Source: Bacteroidales bacterium UBA4284
Lineage (GTDB): Bacteria; Bacteroidota; Bacteroidia; Bacteroidales; UBA932
Direction: 5' to 3'
Assembly: GCA_002395925.1 (NCBI GenBank)
Contig: DGVM01000196.1
Span: 1 to 10,644, forward strand
DNA length: 10,644 nucleotides
Position 1 is the stretch's first letter, and each line of letters opens with the position of its first letter. Positions 1 through 6,784 of the stretch are shown piece by piece. The notes beneath the pieces are model-generated. The model did no database searches. It saw only the letters and a program-made list of their open reading frames with translations, and had not been told where the DNA came from. Made by a program: the position numbers and the translations under genes.

Positions 1-711
1 CTCGTGACCCCGTTCAGCCAGTACGTCAAGAATACGGCGCTCATGAACCTGTTCGCACAGGCCCAGGGCAAGCCCCGTTTCAGCAGCATCGACAAAGACA
101 CATGGGGCATGATACTCGGCAAGATGGGCAGGCTCCCCGGTCCTCTGGCACCCGAAATAATCGCACTCGCAAAGGAAAAGGGCCTCGAATTCTACACCGG
201 CAACCCTCAGGACGAATATCCCGACGAGCTTCCCAAGTTCCGCCGCATGATGGCGGACGAAGGCTGGGACTGCGGCCCCGACGACGAGGAACTCTTCGAA
301 CTTGCCATGCACGAAAGGCAGTACCGAGACTACCGCAGCGGTGTCGCACGTGAGCGCTTCCAGCATGACCTTGAGGAACTTAAGGCCAAGGCCGGAGCCC
401 CCATAACGGTCAAACGCCCCGTGGTTGAGGTGCCTGCTTTCGACATCGAAGAGTATCAGAAAAAGTTCCCTCTTGCCACCCCCATACAGGCTCCGGCAGG
501 GGGGCGCATGCTTTGGCAGATCGACGTCGAAGAGGCTTCCACGGCGCCTGTTGCCGGTACTCCGGTCGAGGCCGGCAAAGCCTGCGGATACGTACAGACG
601 CGTTACGGCATGGAGGAGATAATTCCTGCCAGGAGCGGCCGCATCGTTGCGGTTACTGCAGCTCAGGGCAAGGAAGTGGTTAAAGGAGAAATAGTTGCGT
701 TTGCCCAATGA
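1..711 (+). CDS. pyruvate/oxaloacetate carboxyltransferase-type protein, C-terminal part (5'-truncated by window edge)
   Basis: The reading frame is open from base 1 (codons Leu-Val-Thr-Pro-Phe-Ser-Gln-Tyr-Val-Lys), so the gene begins upstream and the GTG at 4 is not a start. The conserved PYC/OADA-type segment runs over about the first 125 codons (QYVKNTALMN, LPGPLAPEI, PQDEYPDELPKF, DDEELFELAMHERQYRDY), as in the alpha subunit of oxaloacetate decarboxylase or pyruvate carboxylase subunit B. These enzymes move a carboxyl group between biotin and pyruvate/oxaloacetate in the cytoplasm. A linker follows, then a barrel-sandwich carrier-like domain (about 480-708) with paired halves. The usual MKM biotinylation motif is absent: around 592-640 the protein reads YVQTRYGMEEIIPA, with no Lys in the hairpin turn. 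From memory, Bacteroidales paralogues share this degenerate domain, in which case a separate biotin carrier protein would do the job. The stop overlaps the alr start (ATGA). Exact substrate not determinable. Confidence 0.88.
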   Translation, partial: LVTPFSQYVKNTALMNLFAQAQGKPRFSSIDKDTWGMILGKMGRLPGPLAPEIIALAKEKGLEFYTGNPQDEYPDELPKFRRMMADEGWDCGPDDEELFELAMHERQYRDYRSGVARERFQHDLEELKAKAGAPITVKRPVVEVPAFDIEEYQKKFPLATPIQAPAGGRMLWQIDVEEASTAPVAGTPVEAGKACGYVQTRYGMEEIIPARSGRIVAVTAAQGKEVVKGEIVAFAQ

Positions 712-1814
712 ACGGAGCTAATGACTTTTCGCGGCTCGAACTGAGCCTGCCTGCGGCTCGCAGGAACTACCGCTATTTCCGCGGACTGCTGCGCCCTTCG
801 ACCAAACTTCTGGTGCTCGTAAAGGCCAATGCCTACGGGCATGGAGCAACCCAGTTCGCCTCCATGATGCAGGCCGAAGGTGCAGATTATTTTGCAGTTG
901 CGCTTCCTGTCGAGGGCGTCGAACTGCGCCGCTCGGGTATTTCGCTGCCGATCCTGGTGCTTACCGCAGGAACCGACTTCTTCCCGGAAATAATAGACTA
1001 CCGGCTCGAGCCCGGCATACCCAACCTCTACACCCTCAGCGCTTTATGCGAGCAGTTGGAGGAACGCGGCATCGTCGGCTTCCCCATACACATCAAGCTC
1101 GATACGGGCATGCACCGGCTTGGTTTCGTGCCCGAAGAACTGCCGGCGCTGTTTGAATTCCTGGCCTCTCACCCGCAGGTCAAAGTGCGGTCGGTCTATT
1201 CCCATCTCGCCGTTGCCGAAGACCCGTCCCAGGATGAGTTCACCCTTGGTCAGATACGTCTCTTCGAGCAAGGCGCCCAGGCCCTCACCGACTCCCTCGG
1301 ATATCGTCCCATGTGGCATGTACTCAATTCTGCCGGTATCGAGCGTTTCCCTCAGTATCAGCATGATATGGTCAGGCTCGGAATAGGCATCTACGGCGTG
1401 AGCGCGCTGCCGCAAGTCAGTCTTGCTCCGGTCGCAAGCCTCAAGGTCAAGATACTGCAGATAAAGAATCTGACCGACGGTACCGTGGGCTACGGACGCC
1501 ACGGGCACGTTTCTCCGGAAGGCACGCGCATCGCCACCATTCCGGTGGGCTACGCCGACGGCATCAACAGGCACCTCGGTTGCGGAAGGGCTTCGTTCTC
1601 CATCGCGGGCAAACGGGCTCCGACCATTGGCAACATCTGCATGGACATGACCATGCTCGACGTTACCGGCATCCCTTGCAACCCGGGAGACACTGTGACC
1701 ATATTCGGCGAAGACCCTACGGTAAGCGAACTCGCCGGCCTGCTTGATACCATCCCTTACGAAATATTAACCTCGGTGCCACGCCGCATCGAAAGAATAA
1801 TTGTCAGAAAATGA
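708..1814 (+). CDS. alr: alanine racemase
   Basis: Cytoplasmic PLP enzyme that interconverts L- and D-alanine and supplies D-Ala for peptidoglycan. The 368 residues match the usual length of about 360-390. The N-terminal TIM barrel carries the PLP lysine in VKANAYGHG (Lys39). Further landmarks are KLDTGMHRLGF (Lys130 lies at the position carbamylated in the Geobacillus enzyme; Arg137), HVLNSAG, MVRLGIGIYG (215-230 region), the second catalytic base Tyr262 in GYGRHGHV, IPVGYADG (Tyr282) and NICMDMTMLDV in the C-terminal beta domain. The ATG at 708 overlaps the stop of the upstream carboxyltransferase gene by 4 nt, and its own stop overlaps the next start in the same way, so the three genes are probably translated together. 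All active-site residues I can check are present. Confidence 0.97.
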   Translation: MNGANDFSRLELSLPAARRNYRYFRGLLRPSTKLLVLVKANAYGHGATQFASMMQAEGADYFAVALPVEGVELRRSGISLPILVLTAGTDFFPEIIDYRLEPGIPNLYTLSALCEQLEERGIVGFPIHIKLDTGMHRLGFVPEELPALFEFLASHPQVKVRSVYSHLAVAEDPSQDEFTLGQIRLFEQGAQALTDSLGYRPMWHVLNSAGIERFPQYQHDMVRLGIGIYGVSALPQVSLAPVASLKVKILQIKNLTDGTVGYGRHGHVSPEGTRIATIPVGYADGINRHLGCGRASFSIAGKRAPTIGNICMDMTMLDVTGIPCNPGDTVTIFGEDPTVSELAGLLDTIPYEILTSVPRRIERIIVRK

Positions 1815-3211
1815 AACGTTTAATTGCTATTGCGCTGGCGCTTCTGCCGCTGGCGTCCTTTGCGCAGGAAGGCGGCATCACGCCTGAAATGCTATCCCGC
1901 ATCGCGCAGGGCTGGAAGTCTGACGCTTCCGACAAGGCCCTCCGCAACGCCATTGGTCAGACGCCGCTCAACACATTGGCAATCAACGCGGAAGCTGCGG
2001 CTATGATAGACACCCGCTTCAGCGACCGGGTGCCCACAAAGGGCATCACCGACCAGAAGCAGAGCGGGCGCTGCTGGCTCTTTACGGGGCTTAACGTGCT
2101 CCGTGCGGCGGCAATCCAGAAGTACGATCTTGGCGACTTCCAGTTCAGCCAGAACTACTGCTTCTTCTGGGACCAGCTGGAGAAGGCCAATCTGTTCCTG
2201 CAGGCAATCATCGACACACGCGCCCAGGAGCTGGATTCCCGCGAGGTTGACTGGTTGATGAGCAATCCGATAGGAGACGGCGGAACCTTTACCGGCGTCG
2301 CCAATCTGGTGACCAAGTATGGTCTCGTACCTGCCGACGTCATGCCGGAGACCCTGGCGTCGAACAGCACTTCGCAGATGTCGGGCCACCTGCGTACCCT
2401 TCTTCGTCAGTACGGGCTCGAGCTTCGCGGAATGTACGACGAATCCGGCATCGCACTGCTTCGCGGCGCCCGTGCCAAGAAGGCTGCGGCCCAACTGGAC
2501 GCCAGCATGCAGGAGCGCAAGACGCAGATGCTTGCCGACGTGTATCACATTCTCTCATTGTGCCTTGGTGTGCCTCCTGCAGAATTCGAATGGGAGGGGC
2601 GCACCGTAACTCCCGTGCAATTCTATCGCGAACTTCTGGGCTACGACCTCGAGGGAGGATATGTGATGCTCATGAACGATCCTTCCCGCGAGTACGGAAA
2701 GGTTTACGAGATTCAGTACGACAGGCATGTGTATGACGGCCAGAATTGGCTGTACGTCAATCTGCCGGTCGCACGCATAAAGGAGATGGCCGTCGCTTCC
2801 ATCAAGGCCGGCGTGGCGATGTATTTCAGCTGCGACGTGGGCAAGTTCCTGGACAGGAAGAGGGGAGTTGCCGACCTTAAGAATTTCGATTACGAGTCTT
2901 TGCTCGGTGTGGATTTCACTATGGATAAGAAGCAGCGCATACAGACGCATGCCAGCGGCTCCAGTCATGCTATGACGCTGATTGCCGTGGATTTGAAGGA
3001 CGGGAAGCCCGGCAAGTGGATGGTGGAGAACAGTTGGGGCGCTTCCAGCGGCTACAAGGGTAATATCATCATGACCGACGAGTGGTTCGACGAGTATATG
3101 TTCCGCCTTGTGGTGGAGCGCCGTTTTGTGCCTGCCGACGTGCTCGAGATGCTTAAGCAGGAGCCTGTTATGCTGCCGGCATGGGATCCTATGTTCGGGC
3201 CGGAGGAGTAG
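1811..3211 (+). CDS. secreted C1B-family cysteine peptidase (PepC / bleomycin hydrolase-like)
   Basis: A 466-residue papain-fold peptidase of the aminopeptidase C/bleomycin hydrolase group. The catalytic set is visible: Gln82 and Cys88 in DQKQSGRCWLF, His386 in GSSHAMTLIAVD and Asn407 in VENSWGASSG. The family-typical PAWDP segment is near the C-terminus (457-460), followed by a few extra residues (MFGPEE). The first 18 residues are a signal peptide (MKR, hydrophobic core, SFA), with likely signal-peptidase-I cleavage before Gln19, which fits the Bacteroidetes Q-rule (new N-terminal Gln cyclised to pyroglutamate). Classical PepC and bleomycin hydrolase are cytosolic, so a periplasmic role in breaking down peptides is inferred. 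The ATG overlaps the alr stop by 4 nt. The gene ends at the bidirectional terminator at 3229-3266. Confidence 0.93.
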   Translation: MKRLIAIALALLPLASFAQEGGITPEMLSRIAQGWKSDASDKALRNAIGQTPLNTLAINAEAAAMIDTRFSDRVPTKGITDQKQSGRCWLFTGLNVLRAAAIQKYDLGDFQFSQNYCFFWDQLEKANLFLQAIIDTRAQELDSREVDWLMSNPIGDGGTFTGVANLVTKYGLVPADVMPETLASNSTSQMSGHLRTLLRQYGLELRGMYDESGIALLRGARAKKAAAQLDASMQERKTQMLADVYHILSLCLGVPPAEFEWEGRTVTPVQFYRELLGYDLEGGYVMLMNDPSREYGKVYEIQYDRHVYDGQNWLYVNLPVARIKEMAVASIKAGVAMYFSCDVGKFLDRKRGVADLKNFDYESLLGVDFTMDKKQRIQTHASGSSHAMTLIAVDLKDGKPGKWMVENSWGASSGYKGNIIMTDEWFDEYMFRLVVERRFVPADVLEMLKQEPVMLPAWDPMFGPEE

Positions 3212-3228
3212 CCTTCGCGTTCGTCAAT

Positions 3229-3266
3229 AAAAAAAGCTACGGCCTTGGGACCGTAGCTTTTTTTTA
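3229..3266. terminator. bidirectional intrinsic terminator between the peptidase and rubrerythrin genes
   Basis: AAAAAGCTACGG (3231-3242) pairs perfectly with CCGTAGCTTTTT beginning at 3251, around an 8-nt loop. The stem is flanked by an A-tract on the left and a T-tract on the right, so it gives a hairpin plus U-run on both strands. The peptidase gene ends 17 nt to its left and rubrerythrin stops at 3267, directly at its right edge. It can therefore end both convergent transcripts. Confidence 0.9.
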
Positions 3267-3806
3267 TCAGAAGTTTTCTGCTGTGATTTCGAAGTAGGCT
3301 TTTGGATGGGCGCAGACCGGGCAGATTTCGGGTGCTTTGGTGCCGACTACGATGTGTCCGCAGTTGCGGCATTCCCATACTTTCACTTCGCTCTTTTCGA
3401 AGACCTGCTGTGCTTCGATGTTCTTGAGAAGTGCCCTGTAGCGCTCTTCGTGTCTCTTTTCGATGGCTGCGACCATGCGGAATTTGGCGGCGAGGGCTTT
3501 GAAGCCTTCTTCTTCTGCAGTCTTGGCGAAGCTTTCGTACATGTCAGTCCATTCGTAGTTCTCGCCTGCGGCCGCCGCTGCGAGGTTCTCTGCCGTGTTG
3601 CCTATGCCTTCGAGTTCTTTGAACCAGAGTTTGGCGTGTTCTTTTTCGTTGTCTGCGGTCTGCAGGAAGATGGCTGCCATTTGCTCGAAGCCTTCTTTTT
3701 TTGCTACTGATGCAAAGTAGGTGTATTTGTTTCTCGCCTGAGATTCGCCGGCGAACGCTGCTTCCAGGTTTTTCTCGGTCTGGGTGCCCGCATACTTGTT
3801 GGCCAT
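3267..3806 (-). CDS. rbr: rubrerythrin
   Basis: Cytoplasmic non-haem iron peroxidase that reduces H2O2, common in anaerobes. The 179 residues have the standard two-domain layout: a ferritin-like four-helix bundle (about 1-135) carrying the diiron ligands (Glu21 in [10 protein letters not shown], Glu54/His57 in NEKEH, Glu91, the Glu98-100 cluster before GF, Glu116/His119 in EKRHEERY), then a C-terminal rubredoxin-like domain with Cys146-x2-Cys149 and Cys162-x2-Cys165 ([16 protein letters not shown]). All iron ligands appear intact. It is a single gene on the minus strand with its own promoter (see 3841-3848) and an A/T-rich leader without a Shine-Dalgarno sequence. It fits an obligate anaerobe that meets occasional oxygen. 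Confidence 0.96.
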   Translation of the reverse strand: MANKYAGTQTEKNLEAAFAGESQARNKYTYFASVAKKEGFEQMAAIFLQTADNEKEHAKLWFKELEGIGNTAENLAAAAAGENYEWTDMYESFAKTAEEEGFKALAAKFRMVAAIEKRHEERYRALLKNIEAQQVFEKSEVKVWECRNCGHIVVGTKAPEICPVCAHPKAYFEITAENF

Positions 3807-3840
3807 ATTCTTTTAATTAATTTATGTGTGTCGTAGTTTC

Positions 3841-3848
3841 CAAAGATA
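3841..3848 (-). promoter_or_regulatory. -7 promoter element of rubrerythrin
   Basis: Read on the minus strand this is TATCTTTG, an exact match to the Bacteroidota -7 consensus TAnnTTTG, placed 34 nt before the ATG. I see no clear -33 TTG at the expected distance. The stretch between it and the start is A/T-rich (AATTAATTAAAAGAAT), as is usual for Bacteroidota leaders. Confidence 0.6.
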
Positions 3849-3872
3849 GTTATTATTTTTGATAATTCGAGC

Positions 3873-4050
3873 TTGCTCTGTCATTCATTACCGCTCCTGC
3901 GAACGAAGTGCCTCCAAAGACAGTTCGTAAGGGCCAATGCCTTTGGAAGCACTTCGTCCTCCGTCGCTTTTCAAGAATGATATTCAATAACAATCAGATA
4001 TATAGAGTATTGCTCTGTCATTCCGAGCTTGTCGAGGAATCTCCTTGCAG
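3873..4050. repeat. intergenic repeat cluster: imperfect palindrome plus dispersed-repeat-like sequence
   Basis: This gap between rubrerythrin and thiL has no credible gene. It holds: (a) a 14-bp direct repeat TTGCTCTGTCATTC at 3873-3886 and 4010-4023; (b) an imperfect inverted repeat, 3901-3919 against 3941-3959, matching at 17 of 19 positions (core CGAAGTGC and CCAAAG) around a 21-nt loop; (c) outer short TCATTC (3881-3886) and GAATGA (3974-3980 region) in inverted order; (d) a sequence at 4016-4042 (TGTCATTCCGAGC, then GTCGAGGAATCT) that resembles a repeat I have seen scattered between genes in Bacteroidota genomes. It has no T-run typical of a terminator. It may be a remnant of small non-autonomous mobile elements. 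Confidence 0.5.
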
Positions 4051-4980
4051 TCAGAAGTGTTTGAATCCTTGGAAGGATCGGTCGGTGCCAAGCCAGCGGA
4101 GGCCGGGTTCGGCTTCGATTGTGCCTATTGCCGTGCAGCCTTGGGGCAGTGGGGTTCCGGGTGCTGCCGTGAAGAGCAACTGGTAATCTTCTCCGCCGTC
4201 AAGGGCAAGGGTGAGGGGGGGCCAGCCGTGGCTTTTGCAAATCGCTTTAAGCTCTTGTGATACAGGAATTTTTGTGGTATCTACGGAGGCTCCGCAACGG
4301 GACTCTTCGAGTATGTGAGGGAGGTCTGCCGCCACTCCGTCGGAGATGTCCATCATTGCGTGAATACCCGGCGTTGCGGCCAGAAGCTGTCCAAGTTCTA
4401 CACGTGGTTCGGGGCGGTAATGACGGCTTGTCAGTACTGGGGATTCTGCCCCTTTTCCTTCGAGGATAAGCTTCAGGCCTGCGGCTGAATCTCCCAGGGG
4501 GCCGCTTACGAAGATGATGTCGCCGGGTACGGCTCCGGAGCGTTTAAGTGCCTTGCCGTGAGGGCATTGTCCAAGCAGGGTCACGTTGATGAAGACCTTG
4601 TCGTCGGACGCCGATGTGTCGCCTCCCAGCAATGAAACGCCATAAGCCGAGCACGCTTCTTTGAAGCCTGCTGCGAATCGGTCTGCCCATTTGCCGGTAA
4701 GATGAGAGGGCAAGGCAATGGAGAGGAATGCCGCAAGCGGTCGTCCGCCCATTGCTGCTATGTCGCTGATATTCACCGCGGCGCTCTTCCAGCCCAGGTC
4801 TTCTGGGTTTGCGTCTTCGAGCAGGAAGTGACGGCCTTCGACCAGCAGGTCGGCGGTAACCAGTGTATCGAGCCCTTGCTGCTGGGGAATTATGGCGCAG
4901 TCGTCGCCAATTCCGGTTATGCCTGCGGGGACCTTGATGCCGTTCTTTATGCGTTCTATCAGTTCGAATTCTGCATTCAT
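4051..4980 (-). CDS. thiL: thiamine-monophosphate kinase
   Basis: Phosphorylates thiamine monophosphate with ATP to the active cofactor thiamine diphosphate, in the cytoplasm. At 309 residues it is close to family length (about 310-340). AIR-synthase/PurM-like fold motifs occur in order: GIGDDCAII (24-31, metal-binding Asp26/Asp27), TADLLVEGRHF (43-52), NISDIAAMGG (70-79), LLGGDTSAS (117-125), MDISDGVAADLPHI (210-223) and LDGGEDYQLLF (260-270). The frame stays open further upstream, but the extra part lies inside folP and looks nothing like ThiL. The ATG at 4980 starts the usual FELIERI helix and sits 5 nt after the folP stop, so the two genes form an operon. The C-terminus (QGFKHF) ends beside the repeat-like sequence at 4016-4042. 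Confidence 0.95.
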   Translation of the reverse strand: MNAEFELIERIKNGIKVPAGITGIGDDCAIIPQQQGLDTLVTADLLVEGRHFLLEDANPEDLGWKSAAVNISDIAAMGGRPLAAFLSIALPSHLTGKWADRFAAGFKEACSAYGVSLLGGDTSASDDKVFINVTLLGQCPHGKALKRSGAVPGDIIFVSGPLGDSAAGLKLILEGKGAESPVLTSRHYRPEPRVELGQLLAATPGIHAMMDISDGVAADLPHILEESRCGASVDTTKIPVSQELKAICKSHGWPPLTLALDGGEDYQLLFTAAPGTPLPQGCTAIGTIEAEPGLRWLGTDRSFQGFKHF

Positions 4981-4985
4981 GACGT

Positions 4986-5780
4986 TCAGATTCTGTGGAC
5001 TCTTAATATTGACGCTCCGTTGCGCACTGCGAGTGCGTTGGCGATGTCGGTTCCGTCGGCGTCCGTTTCGGGGGCGGGCTCCAGTTCGCGAGGGACCCAC
5101 TGGGGGACGCTGCGGGTGAAGCGTTTGTCGGCGGCTCCAATGAGGACAGGACGATCGAAGACGAGCAGTTCCTTGAGGCGGGAGAGGATTTCCCAGCATT
5201 GCCGGGGCGTCTTTGCGAAGCCTAGTCCCGGGTCGAGTATCCAGTCGCTGAGTCCGGCCCTTGCGGCGCGCGCCTCGAAGTCCCCGAAGTAGCGTATCAG
5301 TTCCGCCATCACGCCGTCGTGATAGTCTGTGAGCGAATCCATTGTCGCCGGCTTTCCGCGTTTGTGCATCGCTACGAATGTCAGTCCAAGAGCGGCGGCG
5401 GTGGGAAGCATTTCGGGGTCGTCTTCTCCGGACGAGATGTCGTTTACTATCAGCTTGTCAATCAATATGCTGGCCCGGCGGATGATCTCCGCCCTCGTGG
5501 TGTCTATCGAGACTCTCAGGCCGAGCTGCTGCAGAAGATTCGAGCCGGCAAGAGCTTCGAGCACCGGAGAGAGGCGTCTCCATTCTTCGTCCAGCGTCAC
5601 TTCCGGGGCGCCGGGGCGGGTAGAGACCGCACCCAGGTCGATAATGCTTGCACCTGCGGCGGCGAATTCCCGTATGCGGGCGATTGCCGCTGCAACATTG
5701 GCTCCTCCGTCCTCCCACGCCCTGCTCGGAGCATGGAAAGAATCGGGGGAGATGTTGATGACTGCCATCAGGTGTACCAT
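4986..5780 (-). CDS. folP: dihydropteroate synthase
   Basis: Joins 6-hydroxymethyl-dihydropterin diphosphate to p-aminobenzoate to make dihydropteroate, a folate precursor; it is the sulfonamide target. TIM-barrel motifs seen (numbered from the ATG at 5780): MAVINISPDSFH (5-16), IIDLGAVSTRPGA (46-58), VSIDTT (90-95), VNDIS (112-116), MHKRG (138-142), DPGLGFAKT (183-191), GAADKRF (215-221) and RVH near the end (260-262). The start is uncertain: an in-frame GTG lies 6 nt upstream (5786), and an in-frame TAA shortly before that rules out longer versions. The N-terminal strand that usually precedes the NxxPDSF motif is therefore missing, and the protein stops right after RVH, so it is a trimmed version. 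The usual SRK of the sixth loop reads ADK here, with Lys kept. Operon with thiL. Confidence 0.93.
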   Translation of the reverse strand: MVHLMAVINISPDSFHAPSRAWEDGGANVAAAIARIREFAAAGASIIDLGAVSTRPGAPEVTLDEEWRRLSPVLEALAGSNLLQQLGLRVSIDTTRAEIIRRASILIDKLIVNDISSGEDDPEMLPTAAALGLTFVAMHKRGKPATMDSLTDYHDGVMAELIRYFGDFEARAARAGLSDWILDPGLGFAKTPRQCWEILSRLKELLVFDRPVLIGAADKRFTRSVPQWVPRELEPAPETDADGTDIANALAVRNGASILRVHRI

Positions 5781-5785
5781 GCTCA

Positions 5786-5841
5786 CAAAGATGGCAAATT
5801 ATTTCTAAACGAAGGAAATATTTCGCACCTTTGCAAAGGGG
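5786..5841. promoter_or_regulatory. divergent promoter region between folP-thiL and the radical-SAM gene
   Basis: The two divergent units start about 120 nt apart. On the plus strand CACCTTTGC (5826-5834) is one base from the Bacteroidota -7 consensus TAnnTTTGC and would give a leader of about 60 nt for the ATG at 5902. It lies in a perfect 12-bp palindrome, CCTTTGCAAAGG (5828-5839), so a similar TTTG faces the folP side. A second minus-strand candidate, CATCTTTG (5786-5793), would start transcription almost at the folP ATG. Which one folP uses is not decidable by eye. Confidence 0.35.
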
Positions 5842-5901
5842 ATGACGAACCGGCGTGCGAACCGAGTATCAGGGGAGTGCCATCCGTATCCCGCGCGAAC
5901 C

Positions 5902-6693
5902 ATGTTAAGAGAAGACACTGTATTCGGCCCAATCCACAGCCGCCGCCTGGGTAACTCCCTGGGAATCAACCTGCTGCCTACCAAAGGCAAGATTTGTAAC
6001 TTCGACTGCATCTATTGCGAATGTGGCTGGAATGCCGACGGACGCGGCGATTCCGAGCTGCCTGATGCGGCCCGTGTGCGCAGTGCCCTTGAGGACAAGC
6101 TGACGGCGCTGCTGCTGGAAGGCACACGCATCGATTCCATAACCTTCAGCGGTGACGGCGAACCTACGCTTAACCCTGATTTCCCGCAGATTATCGATGA
6201 CACGCTGCGCCTGCGCGACGCCTTCTGTCCGTCGGCTAAAGTGTCGGTGCTTTCCAACGCCACTCGGGCGCATGTGGACAGCGTATTCGAGGCGCTGCGA
6301 AAAGTTGACAATCCTATTATGAAAATAGATGCGCCCACCGACGCCCTTGCCTCGCTGATCAACCGTCCTGCGCCGGGTTACAGCGTGGAGCGGACGGTGG
6401 AGGCTCTGGAACGCTTCAACGGGGACTTCATCCTGCAGACAATGTTCCTTCGAGCCCAAAAACGTGCTTCCGGCGACCCAAATGCAACGATGGAATACTG
6501 GTTCGATTCCTCATCTCCCGAGGTGCTGCTGCCGTGGATGGGTATAGTGAGGCGCCTGCGTCCTCGCCTCGTGCAGGTTTATTCCATCGACCGGCCCACT
6601 CCGGCTTTGGGCCTGGAGAAGATTAGCACCGGGGAGCTTTCGCGTCTCGTGAGTCCGCTCGCCGACGAAGGATTCGAGATACAAATTCGTTGA
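5902..6693 (+). CDS. radical SAM protein, COG0731 type
   Basis: A 263-residue radical-SAM enzyme. The N-terminal signature VFGPIHSRRLGNSLGIN (7-23) leads into the cluster motif Cys32-x3-Cys36-x2-Cys39 (CNFDCIYC), which binds the [4Fe-4S] cluster that cleaves S-adenosylmethionine. Another Cys (41) follows. FSGDGEPTLNPDF (82-94) is the SAM-binding GGE-like motif, and VLSNAT (116-121) and KIDAP (141-145) are later strand motifs. This layout matches COG0731, the group named after archaeal tRNA wybutosine (imidazoG37) synthase. Bacteria lack wybutosine, so the real substrate here is unknown. The frame is open back to an ATG at 5842, but those 20 residues are not family-like and would begin at the probable transcription start, so I chose 5902. 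Confidence 0.88.
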   Translation: MLREDTVFGPIHSRRLGNSLGINLLPTKGKICNFDCIYCECGWNADGRGDSELPDAARVRSALEDKLTALLLEGTRIDSITFSGDGEPTLNPDFPQIIDDTLRLRDAFCPSAKVSVLSNATRAHVDSVFEALRKVDNPIMKIDAPTDALASLINRPAPGYSVERTVEALERFNGDFILQTMFLRAQKRASGDPNATMEYWFDSSSPEVLLPWMGIVRRLRPRLVQVYSIDRPTPALGLEKISTGELSRLVSPLADEGFEIQIR

Positions 6694-6784
6694 CCATCAG
6701 CCGAAAATATTTTGTTTTATTCCTCATAATGCTTAGATTAGCAGGTGATTTGAAAGTGCAATTCATTTTTTAACCTTCAGTATA

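Noticed and set aside
3306..3710. A 134-residue plus-strand frame opposite rubrerythrin
   Set aside because: It is Phe/Cys-rich because it mirrors rubrerythrin Glu/Lys codons; clearly a shadow.
3908..4260. Plus-strand frames across the rubrerythrin-thiL gap and the thiL 3' end
   Set aside because: They cross the repeat cluster and run antisense to conserved ThiL motifs; no recognisable domain.
4981..5199. Upstream extension of the thiL frame
   Set aside because: It overlaps folP on the same strand and encodes an Arg/Pro-rich string with no ThiL similarity; the ATG at 4980 fits the family and the operon spacing.
4986..5780. folP as an acquired sulfonamide-resistance (sul-type) gene
   Set aside because: It sits in an ordinary housekeeping operon with thiL, has no mobile-element context, and does not look like the Sul proteins I know.
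5842..5901. ATG at 5842 as the start of the radical-SAM protein
   Set aside because: It would nearly coincide with the predicted transcription start and adds 20 residues not seen in this family; the ATG at 5902 gives the expected N-terminus.
5319..5954. Long plus-strand frames opposite folP
   Set aside because: They are antisense to a motif-rich, well-supported gene; the composition is that of a G+C-rich shadow frame and no domain is visible.
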